Positions 16,549-24,591 of a stretch of 41,278 nt of DNA are shown here, in pieces; position 1 is the first letter of the stretch; the number at the start of each line of letters is the position of its first letter. The notes beneath the pieces were generated by a model that saw only the letters and a list, made by a program, of their open reading frames with translations, did not search any database and was not told where the DNA came from. The DNA comes from Bacteroidaceae bacterium (GTDB lineage: Bacteria > Bacteroidota > Bacteroidia > Bacteroidales > Bacteroidaceae): contig JAFUYM010000065.1 in the NCBI GenBank assembly GCA_017470525.1, forward strand, positions 1-41,278. Reading direction: 5' to 3'. The position numbers were made by a program, and so were the translations under genes.

Positions 16549-16691
16549 AGGAGGTGGAGGAAACGGCTTCTCATCATGATGAATGAAAAGGAGCGATGAA
16601 AGGGGGAGGGGAGGATGGAGAATGTGCAAAAAAAATGCAGGAGGGGTGAAAATTTTGGGGGAATCGTTCGTGAACCGCAATCTGGAGGTTG

Positions 16692-16699
16692 TAACTTTG
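16692..16699 (+). promoter_or_regulatory. Possible -7 element for the DUF5675-like gene
   Basis: TAACTTTG on the plus strand matches TAnnTTTG. No good TTG box lies 19-20 bases upstream, so the call is weak. If used, the 23-base tandem repeats at 16740-16828 would lie in the 5' leader of the gene at 16927. Confidence 0.4.
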
Positions 16700-16739
16700 C
16701 AGCGTGAAAAAAACGAAGGCTCTGCGGTGCGCCCTGCGA

Positions 16740-16828
16740 GGTAATTACGGTGAGGGGCGAAAGGTAATTACGGTGACGGGCGAAAGGTAATTGCGGTGAC
16801 GGGCGAAGGGTAATTGCGGTGACGGGCG
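16740..16828. repeat. Four tandem copies of a 23-base unit
   Basis: The unit GGTAATTACGGTGACGGGCG plus AAA is repeated at 16740, 16763, 16786 and 16809; the fourth is 20 bases long. Copies differ at a few positions (TTAC or TTGC, GAGG or GACG). There are no spacers, so it is not a CRISPR array. It lies 100-190 bases upstream of the DUF5675-like gene. Confidence 0.9.
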
Positions 16829-16926
16829 CGGGGCGAGCGTGGGGTGGAGAGGGAGAGTTTCTGATACACGAATGTTGAACGGTAAAAAAACGGATGTGTG
16901 TGTAAACGCTAAATTTTGAAGGACGG

Positions 16927-17472
16927 ATGGAAATCAGGTTGAAAAGGTATTATGGGGACGCTGAGGTCACGAAGTCGGTGATGGAGGTGTGGATGGATGG
17001 GGAGACCCAGCCGAGGATGGTGTGTGAGGCTCGCGAGGTGGGGTTCGCGGATTATGAGGCGTCGTTCCCGGGGGCTTCGAGGGTGTGTCTGCCTCGGGGC
17101 AGGTGGAGGATGAAGGTGGGGCAGTCGCCTTACGGGGCGATGGGCTTGCGGGTGGCGAGGTGCCCGGGGCATCGGCAAGTGTATGTGGGGCACCGGTGGG
17201 CGAGGCAGATGTTTGAGGGCGAGGTGCTGGTGGGGGAAGTGGAGACCCTCTCACCTGAAGACCCTCTCTGTCCTGCGGACATCTCCCCCATGAGGGGGAG
17301 ACCATGCGGCGGGGGGGCTGATGGGGAGCGGCTGAGGGAGATGAAGGAGAGGAGGATTGTGAATGGGGACGTGGTGTTTGAGAAGTTGAATGGGCTGGTG
17401 TATGAGGCTTGGGGGCGGGGCGAGGAGTTCTGGATGGTGGTGGAGAACGGAGAGATGAGCGGCTTCGCCTAA
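16927..17472 (+). CDS. DUF5675-like protein carrying an in-frame palindromic repeat
   Basis: A 181-residue protein with the outline of DUF5675 (small phage-type domain linked to cell-wall hydrolase genes): a strand-rich start (MEIRLKRYYG), then SRVCLPRGRWRMKVGQSPYG, VPG-like ARCPGHRQVYVG and EGEVLVGE. The ATG is preceded by AAGGA, a good ribosome site for this phylum. Residues about 107-128 come from copy C of the GC-rich palindromic element. A conserved histidine of the family (IH.GN) seems replaced by VYVGH, so activity is doubtful. The strand is very purine-rich, unlike its neighbours. It precedes an HU-HIG gene, as commonly seen near BT4734-type genes. Confidence 0.6.
   Translation: MEIRLKRYYGDAEVTKSVMEVWMDGETQPRMVCEAREVGFADYEASFPGASRVCLPRGRWRMKVGQSPYGAMGLRVARCPGHRQVYVGHRWARQMFEGEVLVGEVETLSPEDPLCPADISPMRGRPCGGGADGERLREMKERRIVNGDVVFEKLNGLVYEAWGRGEEFWMVVENGEMSGFA
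17243..17310. repeat. GC-rich palindromic element, copy C (half unit), in frame
   Basis: GACCCTCTC at 17243 is followed by GAAGACCCTCTCTGTCCTGC and a short hairpin CTCCCCCATGAGGGGGAG (17283-17300). It matches only one side of copies A and D, so it is a truncated or half element. It encodes EDPLCPADISPMRG inside the DUF5675-like protein, in the same orientation as copy B. Confidence 0.8.
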
Positions 17473-17514
17473 ATGAGAGATGAGAAAGGGGGAATGGGAT
17501 TTTCGCCTGCGGCG

Positions 17515-17641
17515 GACGAAAGAAAAACAGAAAAAAACAAGTAAAAACAAATAAAAACAGGTCTTTCTTGTTTCATCTCTGTTTAACGAAGAACATGTTT
17601 TTTTCTGTTTTTACTTGTTTTTATTTGTTTTTTCTTCGTCA
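17515..17641. repeat. Long A/T-rich inverted repeat between the DUF5675-like and HU genes
   Basis: AAAAACAAGTAAAAACA (17533-17549) is exactly complementary to 17606-17622. The arms extend imperfectly to GACGAA-type ends at about 17515 and 17641, giving arms near 45 bases around a loop of about 55. It may act as a bidirectional terminator or be a remnant element. No coding frame is evident in 17473-17780. Confidence 0.7.
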
Positions 17642-17780
17642 CGCGAAGCGTAAAAAAGCAATTGAAATATCAGATGGCCAAATGATATATTAGTGTAAAA
17701 AAAACGAATGTTTAACCGCTGGAGGCTCTGGGGAAATGCTGGGGGCTGAAGGCAAAAGAAAAGAAAGGAGAAATGAGATT

Positions 17781-18212
17781 ATGGGTTTGCAGTATCGTAA
17801 AGGTAAGGTGAAACTGAACTACCGCGAGGAGAAGCCTGAGGTGTACAAGGCGATTCAGTTGACGTATCCGCAGGTGACGTATGAGCAACTGGTGGAGGAG
17901 ATTGCGCAGTCGAGGGGCGTGAACACGAACATGACCCGCTCGGTGGTGGACGCGCTGCTGAACCGTCTGGTTCACTACATGGAGATTGGCCACGGGGTGT
18001 CGCTGGGGTCGTTCGGCTCGTTCAAGCCTGTCTTCACGTCGAAGACGGTGCAGACCTACGGCGAGATTGAGGAATCGCTGGCGGCTGACGCAAAGGGTTT
18101 CCGCAAGAAGGTGCGTTTCTATCCTGGCGGCAAGTTTGCGCAGATGCTGAAGGGCATGAGCGTGACGGGGGCTGAGGTGCTGGACGTGCCTGACCCGACC
18201 CCGAGACCTTAA
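17781..18212 (+). CDS. HU-family DNA-binding protein (HU-HIG type)
   Basis: The 143-residue protein begins MGLQYRKGKVKLNYREEKPE and then shows an HU/IHF fold: TYEQLVEEIAQSRGVNTNMT, an alpha-helical pair, GHGVSLGSFGSFKPVF, and a C-terminal KVRFYPGGKFAQML segment. This is the Bacteroidota HU-HIG subfamily, often found next to BT4734-type and phage amidase genes. It probably bends or coats DNA. The start at 17781 is chosen because AAGGAG lies upstream and the longer frame lacks family residues. A paralogue is encoded at 35635-36057. Confidence 0.85.
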   Translation: MGLQYRKGKVKLNYREEKPEVYKAIQLTYPQVTYEQLVEEIAQSRGVNTNMTRSVVDALLNRLVHYMEIGHGVSLGSFGSFKPVFTSKTVQTYGEIEESLAADAKGFRKKVRFYPGGKFAQMLKGMSVTGAEVLDVPDPTPRP

Positions 18213-18262
18213 ACCGCGAAGGGAGTTTTTTGACGTGAATTTTGCGACGAAGAGAGTCTTTC

Positions 18263-18470
18263 TTTAACTACGAATTTCACAGCGGAGAGATTTTCTTGAC
18301 AATGAATTTCACGAATTGAACGAATTTATTGTGTGTGGGTGAATGCTGCCAAGCAGCGGCGAATGGGTCGAATGCCATTCGTTTTCATTCGAGGCACCAC
18401 AGGTGCATTGCCACAATCTCAAAAATTCGTTTGATTCGTGAAATTCGTTGTTAAAAGGAAAAATTCCTTT
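18263..18470. repeat. Nested inverted repeats (ACGAATTTCAC family) between HU and uvrA genes
   Basis: GAATTTCACGAATTGAACG (18304-18327 arm) pairs with 18423-18446 with two mismatches over 24 bases. An outer partial arm, TTTAACTACGAATTTCAC (18263-18280), also matches 18438-18454. Between them are small hairpins GCTGC-CAA-GCAGC and GCACC-ACA-GGTGC. On the minus side AAAGGAATTTTTCCTTTT (about 18453-18470) could end the uvrA transcript. The stretch 18213-18499 has no gene; it looks like a MITE-type repeat. Confidence 0.7.
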
Positions 18471-18499
18471 CGCTGTCAGTTTCGTGTTAAAGAGAATGG

Positions 18500-21181
18500 T
18501 CAGGGCAGTTCTTGCCGCAGGAAGGTGGAGGTGATGCCTTTGCCGCTCCGGGCGACGGATTCGGGGGTGCCGGTCACGACGACGGTGCCCCCTTCTTGTC
18601 CGCCTTCGGGCCCCATGTCGATGATGTGGTCGGCGAGTTTGATGACATCGAGGTTGTGCTCGATGACAATGACGGTGTTCCCCTTGTCGACCAAGCGGTT
18701 GAGCACCACCATCAGGGTGCGGATGTCCTCAAAGTGCAGCCCTGTCGTGGGTTCGTCGAGAATGTAGAGGGTCTTTCCAGTGTCTTTCTTCGCCAGTTCG
18801 GTGGCGAGTTTCACGCGCTGGCTCTCGCCGCCGCTGAGGGTGCTGGAGGGCTGACCAAGTTTGATGTACCCCAATCCCACGTCTTGCAGCACCTTGATTT
18901 TGTGCAGTATCTTGGGTTGGTTCTCAAAGAACTCCACGGCTTGGTTGATGGTCATGCCCAGCACATCGGAAATGCTCTTGCCCTTGAAGCGCACTTCCAG
19001 CGTCTCCCGGTTGTATCGCTTTCCGCGACAAACCTCGCAAGGCACGAGCACATCGGGCAGGAAGTTCATCTGGATGGTCTTGTAGCCGTTGCCGCCGCAG
19101 GTTTCACAGCGTCCGCCCGCAACATTGAAGGAGAATCTGCCTGGTTTATAGGCGCGCATCTTCGACTCGGGCATTTCCACAAAAAGTTTGCGGATGTCGG
19201 TGAACACGTCGGTGTAGGTGGCTGGGTTGCTGCGGGGTGTGCGTCCCAGAGGCGACTGGTCAACACTGACCACCTTGTCAATGTTCTCCACTCCTTCTAT
19301 TGCTTCATACTCCAGCGGGTCGGTTTGAGAACGGTAGAAGTGCTGACTGAGGAACGGCTGCAGGGTCTCGTTGATGAGGGTGGACTTGCCGCTTCCGCTC
19401 ACTCCCGTCACACACACCAGCATGCCCAACGGAATCTCTACCGTCACGTCTTTCAGGTTGTTGCCTTTTGCCCCAATCACCTTGATGCACTTGCCGTTGC
19501 CCTTTCTGCGCGAGGCGGGCACTTCTATCTTCTCCTTCCCGTTCAGGAAACGGGAGGTGAGCGTGTCGGTTTTCAGCATGTCCTCGGGAGTGCCCTGATA
19601 CACCACTTCGCCTCCCTTCCTGCCGGCAAGGGGACCCATGTCGACAATGTAATCGGCATTGAGCATCATATCCTTGTCGTGCTCCACCACAATCACCGTG
19701 TTCCCTTCGTCGCGCAACTCTTTCAGCGAATTGATGAGCCGCACATTGTCGCGCTGATGGAGTCCGATGCTGGGTTCGTCCAGGATGTAAAGCACATTGA
19801 CCAACTTCGTGCCTATCTGCGTGGCAAGGCGGATGCGCTGGCTTTCTCCTCCGCTCAAACTGACGGAACTGCGGGAAAGACTCAAGTAATGCAACCCCAC
19901 ATCGAGCAGGAACTTCAGGCGTGTGCTGATTTCCTTGATAATCTCATGAGCGATGGCTTGCTGCTTCTTCTCCATCTTCGCCTCTACGCTGGTCACCCAT
20001 TCGTATAGGGCAGACAGTTCCATGTCCGACACCTCGCTGATGTTTTTGCCGTCAATGCGGAAATGCAATGCCTCTCTGTTCAACCTTTTTCCCTGGCATT
20101 CAGGGCAGACGACGAGTTTGTCCACCGACTCTTCCCACTTCTGTGCCCATTCCTTCTGTTCCTCTATGCTGAGCCCATGCACATATCCAGCCATTTCCTG
20201 ATAATCCACACTCTCCAAATCCACGGCAGGAACCACACCCAATCCTTTGCAATGCGGACATGCTCCTTGGGGGGAGTTGAAAGAGAAGTTGTTGGGGGCA
20301 GGGTCGCGGTAGCACAATCCTGTCGTGGGGCACATCAACCGCTTGGAGTAATGCTTGAGAAGACCCTCTCTGTCCTGACGGACATCTCCCCCGTAATGGG
20401 GAGAACCATCCGGCTTGTTCCCTGATGACAAAGACCCCGCATGGTCTCCCTCCCCATTATGGGGGAGGGTCGGGGAGAGGGTCTGTACCATCACCTGTCC
20501 GTCGCCCATCTTCATGGCAACCTCCAGGCTCTTCTTCAGCCGCTCCTCATCCTTGTCGCTGATGGCGAGTTTGTCAATCACCACCTCGATGTCATGGTTC
20601 TTGTAGCGGTCAACCTTCATGCCTTCCGTCACATCCACAATCTCTCCATCCACACGGGCATACAGATAGCCCTTCTTGCGGATGCTTTCAAACAGTTCGC
20701 GGTAATGTCCCTTGCGGCTCTGCACCAGGGGTGCCAACAGGAAAATGCGCTTGCCGTTGTATTGCTCCAGCAAGAGCCGCATCACATCCTCTTCGGTGTA
20801 TTTCACCATCTTCTCGCCTGTCTCGTAACTGAAAGCCTCGCCTGCACGGGCATAGAGCAGTCGCAGATAGTCATAGACCTCTGTCACGGTGCCGACCGTC
20901 GAACGCGGGTTCTTGTTGGTCGTTTTCTGCTCGATGCTGATGACAGGGGAAAGCCCGCTGATTTTATCCACGTCGGGGCGTTCCATCCCCCCCAAGAAGT
21001 TGCGGATGTAGGCACTGAACGTCTCGATATATCTTCGTTGCCCCTCCGCAAAAATCGTGTCGAACGCCAGCGACGACTTGCCGCTGCCGCTCAATCCTGT
21101 GATGACCGTCAAACTGTTGCGAGGTATCTCCACATCCACATTCTTCAGGTTGTGTACCCTCGCTCCTTCAATTTTTATCAT
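18500..21181 (-). CDS. uvrA: Excinuclease ABC subunit UvrA
   Basis: UvrA is the damage-sensing ABC ATPase that loads UvrB in nucleotide excision repair. The 893-residue protein has Walker A GLSGSGKS at 29-36 and GVSGSGKST near 595, two LSGGESQR signature motifs, Walker [11 protein letters not shown] and [10 protein letters not shown], and a CETC...CEVC zinc module near 690-715. The N-terminal [16 protein letters not shown] segment is the Bacteroidota form. Residues about 233-274 are encoded by copy D of the GC-rich palindromic element, just before the CPTTG zinc region, so the linker is longer than normal. The start overlaps the stop of the upstream lipoprotein gene (ATGA). Confidence 0.96.
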   Translation of the reverse strand: MIKIEGARVHNLKNVDVEIPRNSLTVITGLSGSGKSSLAFDTIFAEGQRRYIETFSAYIRNFLGGMERPDVDKISGLSPVISIEQKTTNKNPRSTVGTVTEVYDYLRLLYARAGEAFSYETGEKMVKYTEEDVMRLLLEQYNGKRIFLLAPLVQSRKGHYRELFESIRKKGYLYARVDGEIVDVTEGMKVDRYKNHDIEVVIDKLAISDKDEERLKKSLEVAMKMGDGQVMVQTLSPTLPHNGEGDHAGSLSSGNKPDGSPHYGGDVRQDREGLLKHYSKRLMCPTTGLCYRDPAPNNFSFNSPQGACPHCKGLGVVPAVDLESVDYQEMAGYVHGLSIEEQKEWAQKWEESVDKLVVCPECQGKRLNREALHFRIDGKNISEVSDMELSALYEWVTSVEAKMEKKQQAIAHEIIKEISTRLKFLLDVGLHYLSLSRSSVSLSGGESQRIRLATQIGTKLVNVLYILDEPSIGLHQRDNVRLINSLKELRDEGNTVIVVEHDKDMMLNADYIVDMGPLAGRKGGEVVYQGTPEDMLKTDTLTSRFLNGKEKIEVPASRRKGNGKCIKVIGAKGNNLKDVTVEIPLGMLVCVTGVSGSGKSTLINETLQPFLSQHFYRSQTDPLEYEAIEGVENIDKVVSVDQSPLGRTPRSNPATYTDVFTDIRKLFVEMPESKMRAYKPGRFSFNVAGGRCETCGGNGYKTIQMNFLPDVLVPCEVCRGKRYNRETLEVRFKGKSISDVLGMTINQAVEFFENQPKILHKIKVLQDVGLGYIKLGQPSSTLSGGESQRVKLATELAKKDTGKTLYILDEPTTGLHFEDIRTLMVVLNRLVDKGNTVIVIEHNLDVIKLADHIIDMGPEGGQEGGTVVVTGTPESVARSGKGITSTFLRQELP
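20361..20484. repeat. GC-rich palindromic element, copy D, in frame inside uvrA
   Basis: 124 bases from AGACCCTCTCTGTCC to GGGGAGAGGGTCT, with CCCCCGTAATGGGGAG and CTCCCCATTATGGGGGAG arms. The interior, GAACCATCCGGCTTGTTCCC and following, differs from copy A. Read in uvrA it gives [10 protein letters not shown] and [10 protein letters not shown], almost the same peptide as copy A gives in mutS2, because orientation and frame are the same. Confidence 0.9.
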
Positions 21182-22044
21182 TCGCTGCCACCTCCTGTCT
21201 CTGTTTCTTGACCTTCCCGGAATCCTGTCAACACATTAATGGATTTCTTTATCTTATACTTTATGCCATCGCTACCAAGTGCATCAAGATGAAGAAGATA
21301 AACACCATCACTTACGACCTTCCCATTATGTTTTCCATCCCAAAGAATCAGTTTGTTTGGTTCACCCTCCACATGCATTGCCGTTTCCAATGTGGCAGAA
21401 TGCATCTCCAATCCCCATCGGTTGAAAAATTGTGCATCCAACTTCACAATGGATTGAGCCGTGATTCTGTAATAGTCATTGATGCTGTCGTTGTTTGGTG
21501 AGAATCCATCCGGGCAAGTCAGTTTTGATTCACTGATGACAATGTTGATGGGGTCACTTTCATACTCAATGGTGTCATTGTCTAAACTGAACGTCACGTA
21601 CAACTTGATGCCATATCCTCCCGACTTTGTCAGAGTGTAAGTCGTGTTTTGTTCAAAACGCGTGACCAAAGGATTCAGTTCACTCCCATTGTCGGCAGTG
21701 CTCCAAATTCTCCACTCACATATATAGTTATAATTATCCGGATTACCCACATTGCCCGTCAAAGTAATCAACAATGGGGCTTGTGCCGTTTGCGATTCAC
21801 CAGGCGTCACTCTCATGGTGTCCTCTTCATCTATTGAATAGAAACTGACATAAGGTGCAGCCCCTGTCTCGTCTGGCGGCAAGATGACAGGTGTCGAGTC
21901 ATTTTTCGTGCTGTCACCTTCAGTGGAGGTTTGCCTTGTCATCCTGCCGATGAAACCCGTTTCATCATTGTCTTGGCTGCATGAAAGGATGATGAAAAAA
22001 CTGGCACATCCAAGGACAAACAATGCTAAGATATTTTTATTCAT
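21178..22044 (-). CDS. Lipoprotein with C-terminal CHU_C/gliding-motility-type domain
   Basis: A 288-residue exported lipoprotein: hydrophobic signal and lipobox FIILSC with Cys22. A low-complexity D/S/T-rich region follows, then Ig-like strands about residues 65-170, and a C-terminal CHU_C-type domain with [23 protein letters not shown] and [20 protein letters not shown]. In Bacteroidota this domain is linked to surface proteins and the type IX export route, though here it may be a non-secreted relative. Its stop overlaps the uvrA start as ATGA, so the two are translationally coupled although functionally unrelated. Confidence 0.85.
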   Translation of the reverse strand: MNKNILALFVLGCASFFIILSCSQDNDETGFIGRMTRQTSTEGDSTKNDSTPVILPPDETGAAPYVSFYSIDEEDTMRVTPGESQTAQAPLLITLTGNVGNPDNYNYICEWRIWSTADNGSELNPLVTRFEQNTTYTLTKSGGYGIKLYVTFSLDNDTIEYESDPINIVISESKLTCPDGFSPNNDSINDYYRITAQSIVKLDAQFFNRWGLEMHSATLETAMHVEGEPNKLILWDGKHNGKVVSDGVYLLHLDALGSDGIKYKIKKSINVLTGFREGQETETGGGSE

Positions 22045-22074
22045 GTCTTTTATTCTTATGTGTTCAATTTAGTG

Positions 22075-22082
22075 CAAATTTA
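22075..22082 (-). promoter_or_regulatory. -7 element for the lipoprotein-uvrA operon
   Basis: TAAATTTG on the minus strand, 31 bases before the lipoprotein ATG (22044). No clear TTG box is visible 19-20 bases further up. The 22045-22208 gap is divergent and also holds the promoter for the plus-strand operon. Confidence 0.5.
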
Positions 22083-22143
22083 CTCAATCTCTTTTATAAA
22101 AACACCTTATTTCATCATAAAAACGACGAACACCTCACTTTAA

Positions 22144-22175
22144 TTTGCTCGGAATGGCGTTTTTTACTAATTTTG
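22144..22175 (+). promoter_or_regulatory. Promoter of the LysM-porT-vanW operon
   Basis: TTTG (22144-22147), 20 bases, TAATTTTG (22168-22175): a full consensus match. Transcription should begin about 22182, with a leader of some 27 bases to the ATG at 22209. Confidence 0.85.
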
Positions 22176-22208
22176 TACTCCGAAATCATTAGAACAACTT
22201 AAATAACG

Positions 22209-23864
22209 ATGAAAAAGATAGTTTTATTGTTGATGGCCATTGTGATGACAGCCACATTGTTTGCACAGTCGGTTACCACACAGAAGCATGAAGTGCAATC
22301 AGGCGAGACGCTTTACAGCATCGCACGTCTGTACAATACAGCAGTGGCATCCTTGCTTGAAATGAATCCAGGGTTAGAAGCCGACCACATCATGGCTGGT
22401 CAGAAAATCAATGTGCCGGCTGCCCAGCAGAACAATGTCTCTGCCCCTGTCACCCAGCAACCTGTACAGCAGCAAACACAACCAACCACTCAGCAACCTG
22501 TACAGCAAGCAGTTCGTCAGCAAGTGCAGCCCCAGAATCAGCAGTCGGTGGAAGTGCCTCCTACGCCTAACAGACCTCGATACAAAACCCTGCATGAGGT
22601 GAAGAAAAAGGAAACCATCTATGGCATCTCCCGTATGTATGGTGTGACAGAAGAACAACTCATCAGCGCCAACCCCGATTTGAAGAAAGGGAAATTGAAG
22701 AAGGGAACAGTTCTCAATATTCCATATACAGAAGAAGAAAACGCTGAATACCAAGCAGAACAGCAGAAAATCATAGAAGAGGCAATGAAGCCTAAAGTGA
22801 CCATGTACCCCACTGTGAAGGTGGCGGTTATTCTGCCATTCTCGAAAGCGGAAGAAAAGGTGAGTGCCGAGTCGCAGAAGATGATAAACCTTTATCAGGG
22901 TTTTCTTTTGGCTGTCGATTCGCTGAAACAACGCGGATGCAATGTGGAAGTGTTTGCCTACGATGAAGTGAGTCCTGCCACTCCCGTGAGCACCATCCTG
23001 CAAAAGCCTGAGATGAAGAACATGCAACTTATTATCGGTCCCATCCGTCAGTGGAACATGAAGAGCGTTGCAGATTTCGCCCATCAGAACGGCATTGTTC
23101 ATGTGGCGCCTTTATCGAATGAACTTGCATTGGTCAATGAACACCCGACCACATTTCAAGTGAATGCACCTAATTCCTTGATGTATAATCAAGTATATAA
23201 CCGGTTCTCCCTTATTCACAAGGACCACAACATCATCTTTGTACAGATGGACGATAGGGGAAACAACATGGCATACATCAATGATTTCAAGAAAGACCTC
23301 GATACGAAATCCATCAAGTACCGTAATGGCAGCATGGATGACTTTGCGGCTATCAAAGAATTGTTGAAGCCGGGAACTAACAATGTTGTCATTCCTTCCA
23401 GTGGTTCTTCGGCAGCATTTGAAAGCCTGTGCAAAAAGTTGGATGGGCTCAATCTTACAAGCGAATACACCGTGCAGTTGTTCGGATTTCCCGAATGGCA
23501 GACCTTTGCAACAAAATATGACAAATATTTGAGCAAGTATCAATGCCAGTTCTTCACCTCATTCTACAGCAATGGTTATTCCAGCCGTACACAGCAGTTC
23601 AATGGCCGTTTCAAACGCTGGTTTAATCAAGAACAATACAACAGTTTCCCGAAATATGGCGAACTGGGATATGACATCGGTGCCTACTTCATCAAAGGTT
23701 TGAATGACTTTGGCTCTGCATTTTATGAGAATCTCCACAACTATTCATACATCTCGATGGAGTTCCCTATGATGTTTGAAAAGAAGAACGAATGGTCGGG
23801 CTATCAGAACCGCTCCATGATGATTATCACCTATCGTGGTGACGGCACGGTCTTCGTCAGATAA
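22209..23864 (+). CDS. LysM-repeat protein with a periplasmic-binding-type (type I) domain
   Basis: The 551-residue protein has a signal peptide (cut after LFAQ), a LysM domain at about 24-70 (SGETLYSIARLYNT), a Gln/Val/Pro-rich linker 71-120, a second LysM at 124-172 (KKETIYGISRMYGV), and from about 202 a domain resembling type I periplasmic binding proteins (VKVAVILPFS, IIGPIRQWNM, VVIPSSGSSAAFESL). It should bind peptidoglycan in the periplasm; the ligand of the C-terminal domain is unknown. It leads a three-gene operon: a PorT-like barrel follows 6 bases later. Confidence 0.88.
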   Translation: MKKIVLLLMAIVMTATLFAQSVTTQKHEVQSGETLYSIARLYNTAVASLLEMNPGLEADHIMAGQKINVPAAQQNNVSAPVTQQPVQQQTQPTTQQPVQQAVRQQVQPQNQQSVEVPPTPNRPRYKTLHEVKKKETIYGISRMYGVTEEQLISANPDLKKGKLKKGTVLNIPYTEEENAEYQAEQQKIIEEAMKPKVTMYPTVKVAVILPFSKAEEKVSAESQKMINLYQGFLLAVDSLKQRGCNVEVFAYDEVSPATPVSTILQKPEMKNMQLIIGPIRQWNMKSVADFAHQNGIVHVAPLSNELALVNEHPTTFQVNAPNSLMYNQVYNRFSLIHKDHNIIFVQMDDRGNNMAYINDFKKDLDTKSIKYRNGSMDDFAAIKELLKPGTNNVVIPSSGSSAAFESLCKKLDGLNLTSEYTVQLFGFPEWQTFATKYDKYLSKYQCQFFTSFYSNGYSSRTQQFNGRFKRWFNQEQYNSFPKYGELGYDIGAYFIKGLNDFGSAFYENLHNYSYISMEFPMMFEKKNEWSGYQNRSMMIITYRGDGTVFVR

Positions 23865-23870
23865 ACACAC

Positions 23871-24587
23871 ATGAGAGTCAAGTCTTTCATATTATCTTTC
23901 ACATGCTTTCTGTCCGCATCCTTTGCATGGGCACAAGTAGGAGAACACCGCAATGATTTCTCTATTGGTTTCATGGGTGGTTACACCATGAACACGATGG
24001 ATTTTGTACCCAAAATCAAACAGTCGATGAAAGGTTCGCCAATGGTTGGTTTTGCGGCTCGTTATGTGTGCGAAAAATACTTCACCACCATCTGCGCCGT
24101 TGAACTGGAATTGCAATATAATAATCTCGGTTGGAAAGAGGTGATAGAGGACGGGTCGGAAAACACTTACAAACGTGACTGGCAATTCATTGAGATGCCA
24201 ATTCTCATGCAGATGGGGTGGGGACGTGAACGCAAAGGGCTGAAGTTCCTCTTTGAAGCGGGTCCTCAGGTTGGCTTGTATCTATCAGGGCAAGAACATC
24301 GGGGTGGTGGAACATGGGATCCATCAGCACGTCCGAACGGGGTGGTGTATCAATACGGGAAAGACCCCGACCGAAAGATTGATTATGGCATTGCGGCAGG
24401 TCTTGGTTTAGAATATTCTTCACCGATTGGTCACTTCCTTTTGCAAGGTCGCTATTACTATGGTCTTGGCGACCTCTATGACAATAGCAAACGAGGCGAC
24501 TTTGGGCGTTCCGCCAACCAAACAGTCATGGTTAAACTGACTTATCTTTTCGACCTCATCCGCACAAAAGGAGACAACATCAAATAA
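23871..24587 (+). CDS. PorT-family outer-membrane beta-barrel protein
   Basis: The 238-residue protein has a signal peptide (cut near SFAWAQ) and alternating-strand composition typical of the outer-membrane beta-barrel family that includes PorT: SIGFMGGYTMNTMDF, GFAARYV, a WQFIEMPILMQMGWG strand, LFEAGPQVGLYLSG and GLGLEYSSPIG. PorT of Porphyromonas is part of type IX secretion, but the family is broad and I cannot say this one serves that system. It lies 6 bases after the LysM gene and 4 bases before the VanW gene, indicating a shared transcript. Confidence 0.8.
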   Translation: MRVKSFILSFTCFLSASFAWAQVGEHRNDFSIGFMGGYTMNTMDFVPKIKQSMKGSPMVGFAARYVCEKYFTTICAVELELQYNNLGWKEVIEDGSENTYKRDWQFIEMPILMQMGWGRERKGLKFLFEAGPQVGLYLSGQEHRGGGTWDPSARPNGVVYQYGKDPDRKIDYGIAAGLGLEYSSPIGHFLLQGRYYYGLGDLYDNSKRGDFGRSANQTVMVKLTYLFDLIRTKGDNIK

Positions 24588-24591
24588 GCCT

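Noticed and set aside
16740-16828. CRISPR array
   Set aside because: The 23-base units are directly adjacent with no unique spacers, and no cas gene is present.
18512-20008. 498-codon plus-strand frame opposite uvrA
   Set aside because: Antisense shadow of a strongly conserved gene; no start context and no recognisable domain.
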